Assembly: GCA_016874755.1 (NCBI GenBank) | Contig: VGTH01000045.1 | Span: 1 to 46,496 of the forward strand | Reading direction: 5' to 3' | Source: Deltaproteobacteria bacterium | Lineage (GTDB): Bacteria > Desulfobacterota > Binatia > UBA9968 | Length of the DNA stretch: 46,496 nt | In this document: positions 18,532-27,942 of the stretch, in pieces | Position numbering within the stretch: the stretch's first letter is position 1 | Layout: every line of letters starts with the position of its first letter | The notes under the pieces: generated by a model | Told to the model about the DNA's origin: nothing | Databases searched by the model: none | The model's input: only the letters and a program-made list of their open reading frames with translations | Position numbers and translations under genes: made by a program

Positions 18532-19786
18532 ATCGGTAAAGGGTTAGCTTGGCGACACGCCGCTCGATATCCGCCATGACCTCGTTATAGGCCGGTGAGC
18601 CGACACCGCCATAGGTGTGCTTGAACTGTACCGCAGACATGTACTCAGGCAGATCTTCGGTGACGGGTATGATGTAAAGCTCGCTCAGACCTGCGGCAAC
18701 GCGGCGCTGCAGCTTGGTTGCACTGGTCACATTCTTTGTCGCGTGCTCGCCGAATACCGTGCCGGCGCGATCGGCGGCGATATCGTTGAACGAAAAACCG
18801 CTGCCGCCGCGAGTATCGGCGATTTCTTTGTAGAGACCGACGGCGTCAGCGAGAGGGGTGCCGGCAAAGGCCGCCAAGGCAGCAGAGACGATGAAATGCT
18901 TGGGGAAATCCTCGCGCTTGCTGAGGGTCACAGCTAGCCGCCTGGGGGCGCGCCAACTTTTCGCGCTGGGAAAAAACGATCCCGCCGGACGACCGTAGGT
19001 GTACAGCGTCAAGGCCAAGACTGCCGCGCGGTTCTCCGCCACCGCGTCGCCGTCGATGGAACGCTGTTCGGCGAGCTTGAAGAGCGGCACGAGAAACTCG
19101 ATCAACGAGGCGCTGTGGCTATTGATTTCGTGGGTTAGCGCGGCGAGCCGCTCGTGATAGATGCGCAAGCGCTCTTGCTCCTCGGTGGGCATCAGCGTGT
19201 TGCGCACGGTGTCGAGCAAATCTTTGCGCCATTCGTAGGTAAGCGAGACGCGCCCGCTGCCGGCTCTCAGGTTCTTGACCGACGCGGCGACGATCTCTAG
19301 TTCTTCAGCGCCGAAAGTCTGAATCAATGCCTTGCGCAGCAGCCAATCGGCGAGGCCGCCGGGCACCGTGATCGCGCCGAATTTCAAAGATTCGAACGGC
19401 GGCAGTCCCGCGCCGTCCCGCAGCGTTGCTTCAACGTTGATAAAACGGCGCACGCGGGCAATCGGCAATCGCAGGCTGACGGTCAGCTCAGCCGCGCCTT
19501 CCCGAAGTGCGACTCGAGCGCTGCCTCCGGCAAAGCGATGGGCCAGGTAATTGGCGGCGAGATCGAAATCGGCCTGGCTTACGGTGACCGTCTTGATCGT
19601 GCCCGCTTTAATGTGGCGTGGGTTGTTGGCTTCGAGGATGCGTTTGGCACGTTCGATGTTCGCCGGGGTGACGTCGGCTTCCCGGTCGACCAACGGCGTG
19701 CTATCGATGGCGAGGAAGACCGCGCCGACCACGAGGAACGGGATGGCGAAGAGCCCGAGAACAATCAGTCTCAATAGAAATCGCAT
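18530..19786 (-). CDS. Unrecognised membrane-anchored protein
   Basis: A 418-residue protein with one N-terminal membrane helix (about 2-26, LLRLIVLGLFAIPFLVVGAVFLAI) and a large, presumably periplasmic part. I cannot assign a family. The segment at about 40-190 reads as beta-strands with alternating hydrophobics. The segment at about 290-418 contains a helical FNDIAADRAGTVFGEHAT stretch and ends near the membrane-distal C-terminus without Cys. ATG 19786 is chosen over 19861 because it places the helix at the N-terminus, but neither start has a good Shine-Dalgarno. It diverges from the GT9 gene with about 110 bases between starts, hinting at a shared envelope role. Confidence 0.75.
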   Translation of the reverse strand: MRFLLRLIVLGLFAIPFLVVGAVFLAIDSTPLVDREADVTPANIERAKRILEANNPRHIKAGTIKTVTVSQADFDLAANYLAHRFAGGSARVALREGAAELTVSLRLPIARVRRFINVEATLRDGAGLPPFESLKFGAITVPGGLADWLLRKALIQTFGAEELEIVAASVKNLRAGSGRVSLTYEWRKDLLDTVRNTLMPTEEQERLRIYHERLAALTHEINSHSASLIEFLVPLFKLAEQRSIDGDAVAENRAAVLALTLYTYGRPAGSFFPSAKSWRAPRRLAVTLSKREDFPKHFIVSAALAAFAGTPLADAVGLYKEIADTRGGSGFSFNDIAADRAGTVFGEHATKNVTSATKLQRRVAAGLSELYIIPVTEDLPEYMSAVQFKHTYGGVGSPAYNEVMADIERRVAKLTLYR

Positions 19787-19899
19787 CTTGATCGTATAGG
19801 GTAATCGATCGCAGGCGCGAAATCCAAAGGGTGGCGAGTCCAGGCTTGGCTTGTTGCTCAAATCGACCGATGCGGCTAAGGTCTTTTGACGGCTTCTTA

Positions 19900-21189
19900 A
19901 TGGGCACCATAAAACACCTTCGATGGCTCGATCACTGGGTCGGGCTCCCGCTTTGTTTCCTGCTCACTCTAGCGAGGCGTTTGATCGATTTGGCCCAGCG
20001 CACTACCCAGACGCCGCCGCGTTCTGTTGTTTTCATCAAATTGGTCGAACAGGGTTCCACGGTCTTAGCTTATGCGGCGCTGCGCCGCGCCATCGATCGC
20101 CTTGGCAAGGAAACCGTCTATTTTATGGTGTTCGAGGAGAATCGTTTTATCCTTGACGCCATGAAAATGATCGAGCCGGCCAACGTGTTGGCGATTCGCA
20201 ATCGCGGCCGCTTGACGGCCATGGCCGATATGCTGCGAGCGCTTTGGACGCTGCGCCGGCGCCGGGTCGAGGCAGCCATCGATCTAGAATTTTTTGCCCG
20301 CGGCTCCGCCGCTCTTGCGTGGCTAAGCGGCTGTGCCGTGCGCATTGGCTTTCACGCCAGCGGCGGCGAAGGACCCTATCGCGGCGATTTGATGACGCAT
20401 CGGCTGCGCCACAATCCCTATCTCCATACGGCCGATACTTTTGGTTTGCTGGTGGATGCATTGGAGTTGCCGCCCGGTTCGCTGCTGCCCATGGCGAAGA
20501 CTCATGGCGCCGCGCCGGCGCATGCCGACTTGCCGCCGCAGGTGGCGCCCAGCGATGCCGAACTGATTGACGTCAGCAGCATCGTCCAAAGCGCGCTGGC
20601 CGTGGGCAAGTGCAGCTCGCTGATCTTGCTCAATCCCAATTGCAGCGACATCCTGCCGCTGCGGCGCTGGCCGGAGCCGCACTACGTTGAGCTCGCGCGT
20701 CTCTTGATTCGGCGCTATCCGCACGTTCACGTCGCGGTGACTGGCGCGCCGGCGGAGCGCAGCGCTGCCGAAGCATTTGTCCGCCGGGTCGATTCACCGC
20801 GCTGCTTCAGCCTGGCAGGCCGCACGACGCTGCGCCAGCTGCTCGTGCTTTACTGCATGGCGGAAATTCTCGTCACCAACGACAGCGGCCCGGCGCATTT
20901 TGCCACGCTGACGCCGATCGACGTCGTGACATTGTTCGGACCGGAAACGCCGCAGCTCTTTGCGGCGCGCAGTCCGCGCAACCACGTCTTTTGGCGCGCT
21001 CTTGCGTGCAGCCCCTGCGTCAGCGCGCTGAACCAGAGAACTTCTGACTGCCGCAACAACACCTGCATGCAGCAAATCACGGTGCAGGAAGTCTTCGCCA
21101 AAGTCTGTGAAATCTACGATCGCCGCGCGCTGGCCAACGCGGCGAGCCACGAAGCTCCGGCGGCGGCGGCGCGCGCCACCGGGACCTAA
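19900..21189 (+). CDS. Glycosyltransferase family 9 (heptosyltransferase-like)
   Basis: A 429-residue GT9 enzyme of the ADP-heptose:LPS heptosyltransferase superfamily. The N-terminal half contains the acceptor domain (VVFIKLVEQGSTVLAYAAL in place of the usual G-D-h-h-h-T loop). The C-terminal half carries the donor-binding region with LLNPNCSDILPLRRWPEPHY and VTNDSGPAHFATLTPIDVVTLFGPE split across about 240-360. A four-Cys cluster (CSPCVSALNQRTSDC plus NNTCMQ) near the C-terminus is seen in a GT9 subset and may bind metal. Start 19900 places the WVGLPLCFLLTLARR helix at the N-terminus; ATG 19870 is possible. The sugar donor is not proven. The next gene is a lipid-linked-sugar transferase. 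Confidence 0.85.
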   Translation: MGTIKHLRWLDHWVGLPLCFLLTLARRLIDLAQRTTQTPPRSVVFIKLVEQGSTVLAYAALRRAIDRLGKETVYFMVFEENRFILDAMKMIEPANVLAIRNRGRLTAMADMLRALWTLRRRRVEAAIDLEFFARGSAALAWLSGCAVRIGFHASGGEGPYRGDLMTHRLRHNPYLHTADTFGLLVDALELPPGSLLPMAKTHGAAPAHADLPPQVAPSDAELIDVSSIVQSALAVGKCSSLILLNPNCSDILPLRRWPEPHYVELARLLIRRYPHVHVAVTGAPAERSAAEAFVRRVDSPRCFSLAGRTTLRQLLVLYCMAEILVTNDSGPAHFATLTPIDVVTLFGPETPQLFAARSPRNHVFWRALACSPCVSALNQRTSDCRNNTCMQQITVQEVFAKVCEIYDRRALANAASHEAPAAAARATGT

Positions 21190-21284
21190 AACGCCGCGCT
21201 GCGATTCCCCTCACGGTTTTCCGAGCCGGTACGTCTAACCAATTGGGCCTACGGTCGCAGGAACCGTCGTTCGCGGGAGCACGC

Positions 21285-22802
21285 TTGAGATTTTCCAATT
21301 CTTCACTGGTTTTTGGCACGGTGTTGCTGCTCGCGCTGCGTTTGACAGGCGCGTTCTTGATCGAGCTCGCGCCGCAGGAGGCCTATTATTGGAACTACGC
21401 GATGCATCCGGCGCTCGGTTACTTCGATCATCCGCCGGCGGTCGCTTGGGTCATTCGCGCCGGCTACGAAGTAGTCGGCAAATCCGAGATCGGCGTACGG
21501 ATCGGCGGCTACGTCCTGACTTTACTTTCGACCGGGCTGCTCTATCTGCTCGCGAAGTTGTGGTTCAGCAAAAGGGCCGGTCTATGGGCGGCATTTCTGT
21601 TTCAGATTGTGCCGTTGTTTTTGGTCTACGGGATGTTGATCACGCCCGACGTGCCGTTGACTTTTTTTTGGCTGCTAACGCTCTACCTGGTTTCCCGCGC
21701 GGTGCGCGAAGCAAGGTCCGGCCTCTGGTACTATGCAGGGGGTTCGCTTGGCCTTGCCTTTCTCTCAAAATATAGCGCCGCGTTTCTAGTGCTGTCGACG
21801 TGTTTGTTTCTCCTCTGCGACCCGCGCTACCGCTTTTGGCTGCGGCGCAAAGAGCCCTATCTGGCGCTGGCCATCGCGGCAATATTTTTCACTCCCGTGG
21901 TGCTCTGGAACATGGAGCCTGGCTGGGCGTCGTTTAAATTCCAAGTGAGCGATCGATTGGCGGTGCAAGCGAATAACCCGCTGCGCCGCTTTAGCGAGTA
22001 TGTGCTGATCCAGCTCGGTGTCACCTCGCCGATGTTTATTGCAGCGTTGCTGTTGATTGGCGCCGTGCCACGGTCGCTGCCGTGGCAGCCGCGCCGCGGT
22101 GCTTGGCGTTTTGCCTTGGCGTTTAGCTTGCCGCTGCTGCTTTTCTTGTTGGCCTATGGCAGCCGCGCGACGGTGAAAGCGAATTGGCCGCTGCCGGGAT
22201 ACTTGCCGCTCCTGCTGGCGGCTTATCCGGCGTATCGCTATCTGCGCTTCGGCAGCGGCCAGCGCATGAGGATAGCGGCGCGCCGCCTGCTGGTCTGTTG
22301 GTTGTGTGCGATGCCGCTGCTCTACGGCGTCGCGATCTATCACTTGACGAAGACTCTGCCGCACGTGAAGGTGCATCGCTGGACCACCGGCTGGCGCGAG
22401 TTGGGAAAGCTCGTCGGCAGCCACGCTCGCGTGTTGGAACAGGAATCAAGCCAAAAAGTGTTCTTGTTGGGCCTCGACACGCACTATCTGGCATCGGCCC
22501 TTTCGTTTTACGCCGAAGGCGGCTATCCGGTTTTTTCGCGCAACTTGATCGGCCGTCCGGCGTTGGCTTTCGCTTACTGGGGCGCGGCAACGGAGCCGCG
22601 AGGCATGAACGCGCTGGCGATCGATGTCAACGAACCGGATCCCTCGAAGCTGCGTCCGTACTTTGAGCGGGTGGACGAGCAGGTGACGCGCGTGCCAGTC
22701 ATGCTCGGTGAGCGCAGGCTCTACGATTTCTATTTGGTCAAATGTTACGGTTACAAGGGTATCGGAGCGGCGCAGAAAAAGCTGAGCTCAGGTAGTGACT
22801 GA
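21285..22802 (+). CDS. GT39/ArnT-like membrane glycosyltransferase
   Basis: A 505-residue polytopic membrane enzyme of the PMT/ArnT (GT-C) superfamily, which moves sugars from polyprenyl-phosphate carriers to lipid or protein acceptors in the periplasm. The first periplasmic loop carries the diagnostic ELAPQEAYYWNYAMHP and LGYFDHPP motifs, whose Glu and Asp are the catalytic and metal residues. Ten or more membrane helices follow, up to about residue 355, then a soluble C-terminal domain. TTG 21285 is chosen because GGGAG lies five bases before it; the open frame extends to a TTG at 21243. The gene is 95 bases downstream of the GT9 gene and probably cotranscribed. Confidence 0.85.
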   Translation: MRFSNSSLVFGTVLLLALRLTGAFLIELAPQEAYYWNYAMHPALGYFDHPPAVAWVIRAGYEVVGKSEIGVRIGGYVLTLLSTGLLYLLAKLWFSKRAGLWAAFLFQIVPLFLVYGMLITPDVPLTFFWLLTLYLVSRAVREARSGLWYYAGGSLGLAFLSKYSAAFLVLSTCLFLLCDPRYRFWLRRKEPYLALAIAAIFFTPVVLWNMEPGWASFKFQVSDRLAVQANNPLRRFSEYVLIQLGVTSPMFIAALLLIGAVPRSLPWQPRRGAWRFALAFSLPLLLFLLAYGSRATVKANWPLPGYLPLLLAAYPAYRYLRFGSGQRMRIAARRLLVCWLCAMPLLYGVAIYHLTKTLPHVKVHRWTTGWRELGKLVGSHARVLEQESSQKVFLLGLDTHYLASALSFYAEGGYPVFSRNLIGRPALAFAYWGAATEPRGMNALAIDVNEPDPSKLRPYFERVDEQVTRVPVMLGERRLYDFYLVKCYGYKGIGAAQKKLSSGSD

Positions 22803-22992
22803 CGGTGAAATCTAATAGCAATCAATTGAATTGTGGGAATGAAGGAGGGGAAGAAGTCTCTCTAGTTGCTCAAGAATAGGCTGGCGGCCCAGTTTCGCGC
22901 CTGCGTTTCGCGCGATTCGCAGATATACGCCATCGCCAAGCGCGCCCGGCAGCGCTGGCTCAACATGCATTAACCGGGTGACCCGTGAGTTT

Positions 22993-24087
22993 TTATTGGA
23001 GCTCGTTTTTCAGCCAGTTCACGATCGTCGGAAAGGTCTGCGGCGTTTGCCCCATGTGGCCGCCGGGAAAGACGCGGGCGGATTTGGGGCTGCCGTATTC
23101 CAATAAAATATAGAGATCGGCGATCGGCGTTTGCAAATCTTCTTTGCCGTTGACGATCAACATCGGGCACGACGGTTTGTCGAGCCAGCCTTGATCCTTA
23201 AGTGAAAGCGCCGACCAAGGTTTGAAGAGATCGTCAAATTTCTCGACGCCGAACAAGCGGCAGCGGGCGATATCATGGTCCATCAGATAACTTTCGGCGT
23301 TGGTCGATTCGCGCAGCCAATCTTCTTGAAAGAAATAATGCACACCGCCGCCCCATACGATCGAGGCGCGTAAGCGTTTGGCTTCGACGTAGGCCATCTT
23401 TGCTGACCAGTAGCCGCCGAAGCTGCGGCCCATGATGGCGATTTTTTTCGGATCGACGTCGGCGCGAGTTTCGAGATAATCGATGACTGAGCTGAAAATT
23501 ACATCTGCCGTCGGTGAGGCTTTGATCGGACATTCGCCGACGCCCGGCATGTCGACGGCGCAGGTGGCCATGCCGTTTTTTTGCAGGCCTTCGTCATATT
23601 CGTAGCTTTCGGCCTTGAACGAATCGATGCCGCCGAAGTTGATGACCATCGCGTGTTTCTTGCCGTCTTTGGGCAGGCGCACGTAGATGGGAATTTTCCC
23701 GACCTTGGAGTTGATCTCGACGCGCTCCAGCACTGGCTCGAAATATTTGCCGGCCTTCTCGTAGACCTCTAAGCTTTTGCGAAAACATTCCATCTTCCCC
23801 GGCGTATGCGGTGTCGGGTAGCGGCCGGTGGCGTAGTAGCAATAGGCTTGGACGTAGTTTTCCCGAGCTTCTTTAAAGTTGCCTTGCTTTTCAGCTTGCG
23901 CGGCCTTGTCTTCGTAAGGCTTGGCCACCCGCGACCATTCTTTGGCCCAGAGCTCAGGGTCTTTGCTGGTGAGGTTGGCGAGGACCGATTGGACGTCCTC
24001 CATTTTGGCATGGCGAAAGGTGTTGCGTTTGCCGGTGCGCGACAGCACCATCGCTTTAACTTCTTCGAGATTTTTCACGCGGCCCAT
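22993..24087 (-). CDS. Alpha/beta hydrolase, FrsA/DHPON-hydrolase-like (paralogue B)
   Basis: A 364-residue paralogue of the hydrolase at 14536-15663. The helical N-terminal region (VLANLTSKDPELWAKEWSRV) and core motifs align: AVDMPGVGECP, the nucleophile elbow GRSFGGYW, VNGKEDLQTPIADLY (acid) and GGHMGQTP (base histidine). GGAGG lies five bases before the ATG at 24087, so an in-frame ATG at 24117 is rejected. It diverges from the Dpp-type importer's binding protein, with about 200 bases between the starts. The context again pairs this hydrolase type with a solute-binding protein, suggesting it acts on an imported compound. Substrate unknown. Confidence 0.87.
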   Translation of the reverse strand: MGRVKNLEEVKAMVLSRTGKRNTFRHAKMEDVQSVLANLTSKDPELWAKEWSRVAKPYEDKAAQAEKQGNFKEARENYVQAYCYYATGRYPTPHTPGKMECFRKSLEVYEKAGKYFEPVLERVEINSKVGKIPIYVRLPKDGKKHAMVINFGGIDSFKAESYEYDEGLQKNGMATCAVDMPGVGECPIKASPTADVIFSSVIDYLETRADVDPKKIAIMGRSFGGYWSAKMAYVEAKRLRASIVWGGGVHYFFQEDWLRESTNAESYLMDHDIARCRLFGVEKFDDLFKPWSALSLKDQGWLDKPSCPMLIVNGKEDLQTPIADLYILLEYGSPKSARVFPGGHMGQTPQTFPTIVNWLKNELQ

Positions 24088-24285
24088 AAAACCTCCAGTG
24101 GCGTTGAATTTCGACACGGTCCTGCGAGCTTACTCGGGAAATTGGATCGTAGCCCGATCGTCCCGAGTAGCGCGCAGCGCGTATCGAAGGATGCCCTTGT
24201 CCGTCTACGCTACCTTGACTTTGACTGCAAGCGCCGAGTAATATTCGCCAATTCTTAGACCTAAGTCGCATTCGAGGAGAATGTA

Positions 24286-25869
24286 ATGAAGCGTTTTTCG
24301 ATCCTAGTCTTAGCCATGTTTTTCCTGGCTTCGGCTTACTCGCTGAGCCAGGCGCAGCAGCCCAAGCGCGGCGGCACGCTGACCATCGGCTTCAAGGAAG
24401 AGCCGGACCGGCTCGATGCGCGCTATCAAGGGCGGCGCTTCATTCTCTTTCCCGAAGTCTTCGAAAGCCTAGCGGTGTTTGGCAAAAACATGAGCGATAT
24501 CCGTCCGGCGCTGGCGGAAAAGTGGGAGCAGCCCAATCTGACCACCTACATTTTTCATTTGCGCAAGGGTGTGAAATTCCACAACGGCCGCGAGCTGACC
24601 GCGGAAGACGTCAAGACCAACATCGAGTGGCGCAGCAAGGGCGCGCCCAAAGACTGGCCGCGCATGCGCAATCTGGAAGCGATGAGCAAGATCAAAGAGG
24701 TCGAGATCCTAGACAAGCACAAGATCAAAGTCACCATCGATGAGCCTGGCCCGATGATGGTGACGGCGTTTACCGGCGGCGATACGGGTCTGCCGGGAAT
24801 TATTCCGCCAGAGACGGCGGGCAAGTTGATGCTGGGCAAAGGCGGCACTCTGCCGATCGGCACGGGACCCTTCAAAGTCACCGAATGGGTTTCGGGCAGC
24901 CATATTACAATGGAACGCTTCAACGACTACTGGGGACCGAAAGCGCTGGTCGACAAGATCGTTTTCAAGTTTATTTTCGATGACGATGCCCGGCTGATCG
25001 CGCTGCAGCGCGGCGACGTCGACATCGCCGAGCAGATCACCGGCGCGGGGTTGCCGATCGTCAACAAAGATCCCAACCTGCAAGTGTTCAAGACGCTGCG
25101 CACCTTTCGCGACATCAAGCTTTATTACAACAACAAGAACTGGCCGATGAGCGACGTGCGCTTTCGCCGGGCGCTGACCATGATGGTCGACTTTGACAAG
25201 AACGTCGATGTGCTGCGCGGCGAAGCGGTGCGCGCCAAGAGTTTCATGGCGGGGTCGAGTTGGGCCAACGATCCCGAGATCGGCAAGATGTTTCCCAAGC
25301 ACGACGTCGCCAAAGCCAAGGAGCTGCTTAAAGAAGTGGAAAAGGCCGGCGGCAAACCGTTGCCGGAATTGGTTTACGTGAGCCCCAACCGCGATGTTTA
25401 CGTCAAGATCGCCAACCTGCATTACGCGGCGTACACGGCAGCGGGCTTGAAGATCAATCTCAAAATGGTCGCGCCCGACCAATGGCTGCGCGACCGCGGC
25501 GCGGGCAATTACGACATTACACTGGCCGGGGGCGGCGGGCCGGGCATGGACCCACTTTATCAAGCGCGTATGTTCGGTTCGGCCAAAGACATCGGTCTGA
25601 TCGAGCGCGACGGTTTCAACATTCCGCGCTGGGTGAATAAAGAGTACGACTCGCTGATCCGCAAGGCGCAATCCACCGAAGACAAGAAGGTGCGCGCCAA
25701 GCTCTATCAAGCCGCGGACAAGATTCTTATGGCTGAGCTGCCGGCGGCGCCGTATTATCACGAGGTCTATTCGCACGCGGCCAAGAAATACGTCAAAGGC
25801 ATCATCACGATGGAGAGCGGCGATCCGCATCTGCATACGCCGGCGGGGCAGGTCTGGCTCGACAAGTAG
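24286..25869 (+). CDS. Peptide/nickel-type ABC substrate-binding protein
   Basis: A 527-residue SBP_bac_5 binding protein. The signal peptide is about 1-22 (ILVLAMFFLASAYSLSQA), directly followed by the KRGGTLTIGFKEEPDRLDAR opening. The YIFHLRKGVKFHNGRELTAEDVK block and GTGPFKVTEWVSGSHITMER mark the family. GAGGAGA precedes ATG 24286. It is the first gene of a complete importer (binding protein, two permeases, two ATPases). Members bind peptides, glutathione, nickel chelates or sugars, so the ligand is open. The divergent hydrolase paralogue may act on the imported substrate. Confidence 0.92.
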   Translation: MKRFSILVLAMFFLASAYSLSQAQQPKRGGTLTIGFKEEPDRLDARYQGRRFILFPEVFESLAVFGKNMSDIRPALAEKWEQPNLTTYIFHLRKGVKFHNGRELTAEDVKTNIEWRSKGAPKDWPRMRNLEAMSKIKEVEILDKHKIKVTIDEPGPMMVTAFTGGDTGLPGIIPPETAGKLMLGKGGTLPIGTGPFKVTEWVSGSHITMERFNDYWGPKALVDKIVFKFIFDDDARLIALQRGDVDIAEQITGAGLPIVNKDPNLQVFKTLRTFRDIKLYYNNKNWPMSDVRFRRALTMMVDFDKNVDVLRGEAVRAKSFMAGSSWANDPEIGKMFPKHDVAKAKELLKEVEKAGGKPLPELVYVSPNRDVYVKIANLHYAAYTAAGLKINLKMVAPDQWLRDRGAGNYDITLAGGGGPGMDPLYQARMFGSAKDIGLIERDGFNIPRWVNKEYDSLIRKAQSTEDKKVRAKLYQAADKILMAELPAAPYYHEVYSHAAKKYVKGIITMESGDPHLHTPAGQVWLDK

Positions 25870-25960
25870 TTTGCGCTTGGCGAAAACTACTTGTATTTCA
25901 GATTTCAAATTGCAGATCTCATCATCGGACTCGGTTGAAGGTGCGGCGCTGCGTTAATCC

Positions 25961-26911
25961 ATGATCTCCTATCTCCTCAACCGATTCGCGCAGCTTGTTC
26001 CCGTCCTGGTTGGCTGTTCACTGCTGGTCTTTCTTGCGCTGCAGCTCCTGCCGGGCGATGCGGCGCAGATCTATCTCGGCGATCGCGAGTTTAATCAGGA
26101 AGATTACCTGGCGATGCGCGAGTATCTTGGCTTGGACGAGCCGATTCACGTTCAATATTACAAGTACGTCAAGAATATCGTGCACGGGGATTTCGGCCGC
26201 TCGGTGCGCACCCATGAAAAGGTTTTGCCGACGATCCTCGATCGGCTGCCGGCGAGTTTGACTTTGGCGGCCGCGGCGCTGTTCGTCGCGCTGATCATCG
26301 GCATTCCGGTGGGCATTCTTTCGGCGGTCAAGCCCTATTCGCGCCTCGATCAGGGCAGCATGATCGGCGCGCTGCTCGGCGTTTCGGTGCCGAATTTTTG
26401 GTTGGCGCTGATGCTGATCCTGTTTTTCTCGCTTTACCTGGACTGGCTGCCGGCGTCGGGACGGGGCACGCCGCCGGATCTGAAGCACTTAATCTTGCCG
26501 GCGATCGTTCTGGGCAGCGCCTATGCCGCGACGATTTGCCGACTGACGCGCTCCTGCATGCTGGAGGTTTTGAACCACGATTTCGTGCGCACGGCGCGCG
26601 CCAAGGGCTTGTGGGAGTTTTTCGTCGTTAACAAGCATGCGTTTCGCAATGCGTTGATCCCGGTGGTCACGGAAGTCGGCATTTCGATTGTCGGTTTGAT
26701 CGAAGGCAGCACGGTGATCGAAGTCGTGTTCGCCTGGCCGGGCATCGCCCGGCTGGCTTTTACCGCGGCGCAGTCGCGCGATTTTCCGATGCTGCAGGGC
26801 TGTGTGCTTTTGGTGGCAGCGCTATTTGTCGTGGTCAATCTCTTGGTCGACGCGCTCTATTACTATCTCGATCCACGGATCAAGTTCGCCGGAGCGGCCC
26901 ATGAAGGCTGA
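25961..26911 (+). CDS. dppB: ABC permease, DppB-like
   Basis: A 316-residue DppB/OppB permease with six membrane helices. LVPVLVGCSLLVFLALQLLP is the first helix, and the EAA loop reads VRTARAKGLWEFFVVNKHAF. LYYYLDPRIKFA closes the protein. ATG 25961 lacks a clear Shine-Dalgarno. It overlaps the DppC-like start by 11 bases (26901-26911), showing translational coupling. It follows the binding protein after 91 bases containing a TTTCAGATTTCAAATTGCAG repeat. Confidence 0.92.
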   Translation: MISYLLNRFAQLVPVLVGCSLLVFLALQLLPGDAAQIYLGDREFNQEDYLAMREYLGLDEPIHVQYYKYVKNIVHGDFGRSVRTHEKVLPTILDRLPASLTLAAAALFVALIIGIPVGILSAVKPYSRLDQGSMIGALLGVSVPNFWLALMLILFFSLYLDWLPASGRGTPPDLKHLILPAIVLGSAYAATICRLTRSCMLEVLNHDFVRTARAKGLWEFFVVNKHAFRNALIPVVTEVGISIVGLIEGSTVIEVVFAWPGIARLAFTAAQSRDFPMLQGCVLLVAALFVVVNLLVDALYYYLDPRIKFAGAAHEG

Positions 26912-27812
26912 AGCGTCGTTGAACCTAGATTTGGTGGAGACCAGGAGCCCGAGCCTGTGGCGCAACTACGTGCGGCGCTTTCGGCAAAACGGCCTCGGCA
27001 CGTTCGGCGCCGTGATCAGTATCCTTGTCATTGTTCTCGCCATCGTTGCGCCGCTGATCGCGCCCTACGATCCGATTCAAGTCAATCCCGATAAGATTTT
27101 CGCCGAGCGCGGCTGGAGCCACTGGCTCGGCACCGACGAGCTGGGGCGCGACTTTCTTTCGCGCTTGATCTACGGCGCGCGCGTCTCGCTATTCGTCGGG
27201 GTCGTCGCGGTGGTGTTCAAAACCATCGTTGGCACGGTGATCGGCCTGGTGACGGGCTACTTTGAAGGTTTCATCGATAATTTTCTGATGCGCTGCCTGG
27301 ACGTGCTCTACGCTTTTCCACGGACGCTGTTGGCGCTGCTTATTCTCGCCGTGGTGGGACCGAGCATCCCGGCGCTGATTTTCGTCATCGGCTTGGGCGG
27401 CATTCCGCAGTTCGCCCGCATCGTGCGCGGCGCGGTGATGTCGGCAAAGCAAAACGAATACGTCACCGCCGCGCGCTCGCTGGGCTCGACCAGCTCGCGG
27501 ATTCTCAGGCGCTATCTTTTGCCCAACGTGCTGGCGCCGATCTTGATTCTTTCGAGCCTGAGCCTCGCGCGGGCGATCACCGCCGAGGCGGGCTTGAGCT
27601 TTCTTGGCCTCGGCATCGATCCGACGATCCCGACTTGGGGCGGCATGCTGCGCGCCGGCGGTCCCTACTTGCGACTCCATCCCCATCTGGCTATCTTTCC
27701 GGGGTTGTTAATTATGTTGGCAGTGTTGGGATTTAATGCTATGGGAGATGCAATCCGCGACATATTGGACCCACGCATGATGAGCCGGGTGCGCGGTGGA
27801 AGGTCGACGTAA
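26901..27812 (+). CDS. dppC: ABC permease, DppC-like
   Basis: A 303-residue DppC/OppC permease. The OppC-type N-terminal segment precedes helix 1 (ISILVIVLAIVAPLIAPYDP). HWLGTDELGRDFLSRLIYGA is the family block, with an EAA loop at VTAARSLGSTSSRILRRYLL and a final LGFNAMGDAIRDILDPR. Its periplasmic segment is short, unlike the YejE-like permease at 12375. ATG 26901 is inside the 3' end of dppB (ATGAAGGCTGA), so the in-frame ATG at 26802 is rejected. Confidence 0.93.
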   Translation: MKAEASLNLDLVETRSPSLWRNYVRRFRQNGLGTFGAVISILVIVLAIVAPLIAPYDPIQVNPDKIFAERGWSHWLGTDELGRDFLSRLIYGARVSLFVGVVAVVFKTIVGTVIGLVTGYFEGFIDNFLMRCLDVLYAFPRTLLALLILAVVGPSIPALIFVIGLGGIPQFARIVRGAVMSAKQNEYVTAARSLGSTSSRILRRYLLPNVLAPILILSSLSLARAITAEAGLSFLGLGIDPTIPTWGGMLRAGGPYLRLHPHLAIFPGLLIMLAVLGFNAMGDAIRDILDPRMMSRVRGGRST

Positions 27813-27832
27813 GACCAGAAGATAAGATGACT

Positions 27833-27927
27833 CACCACGAAGCACACGAAGGACACGAAGTTCGGAAAAGATTTGTCTTTTCCAACTTGCTTCTCTTCCC
27901 TTCTTGCTCTTCGTGTCCTTCGTGGTG
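27833..27927. repeat. Nested inverted repeat between dppC and dppD
   Basis: The outer arms are CACCACGAAGCACACGAAGG-ACACGAAG (27833-27860) and CTTCGTGTCCTTCGTGGTG (27909-27927). Inside them lies a perfect 8-bp hairpin, GGAAAAGA-TTTG-TCTTTTCC (27864-27883). It sits within the operon, ahead of the ATPase genes, so it could lower or stabilise downstream expression. Confidence 0.8.
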
Positions 27928-27942
27928 AAACTGAATTTATTT

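Noticed and set aside
22866-22973. 35-codon frame with an Arg-rich ending (RARQRWLNMH)
   Set aside because: TTG start, with the only GGAGG about 18 bases upstream and too far; no family recognised. It could be a remnant, but support is too weak.
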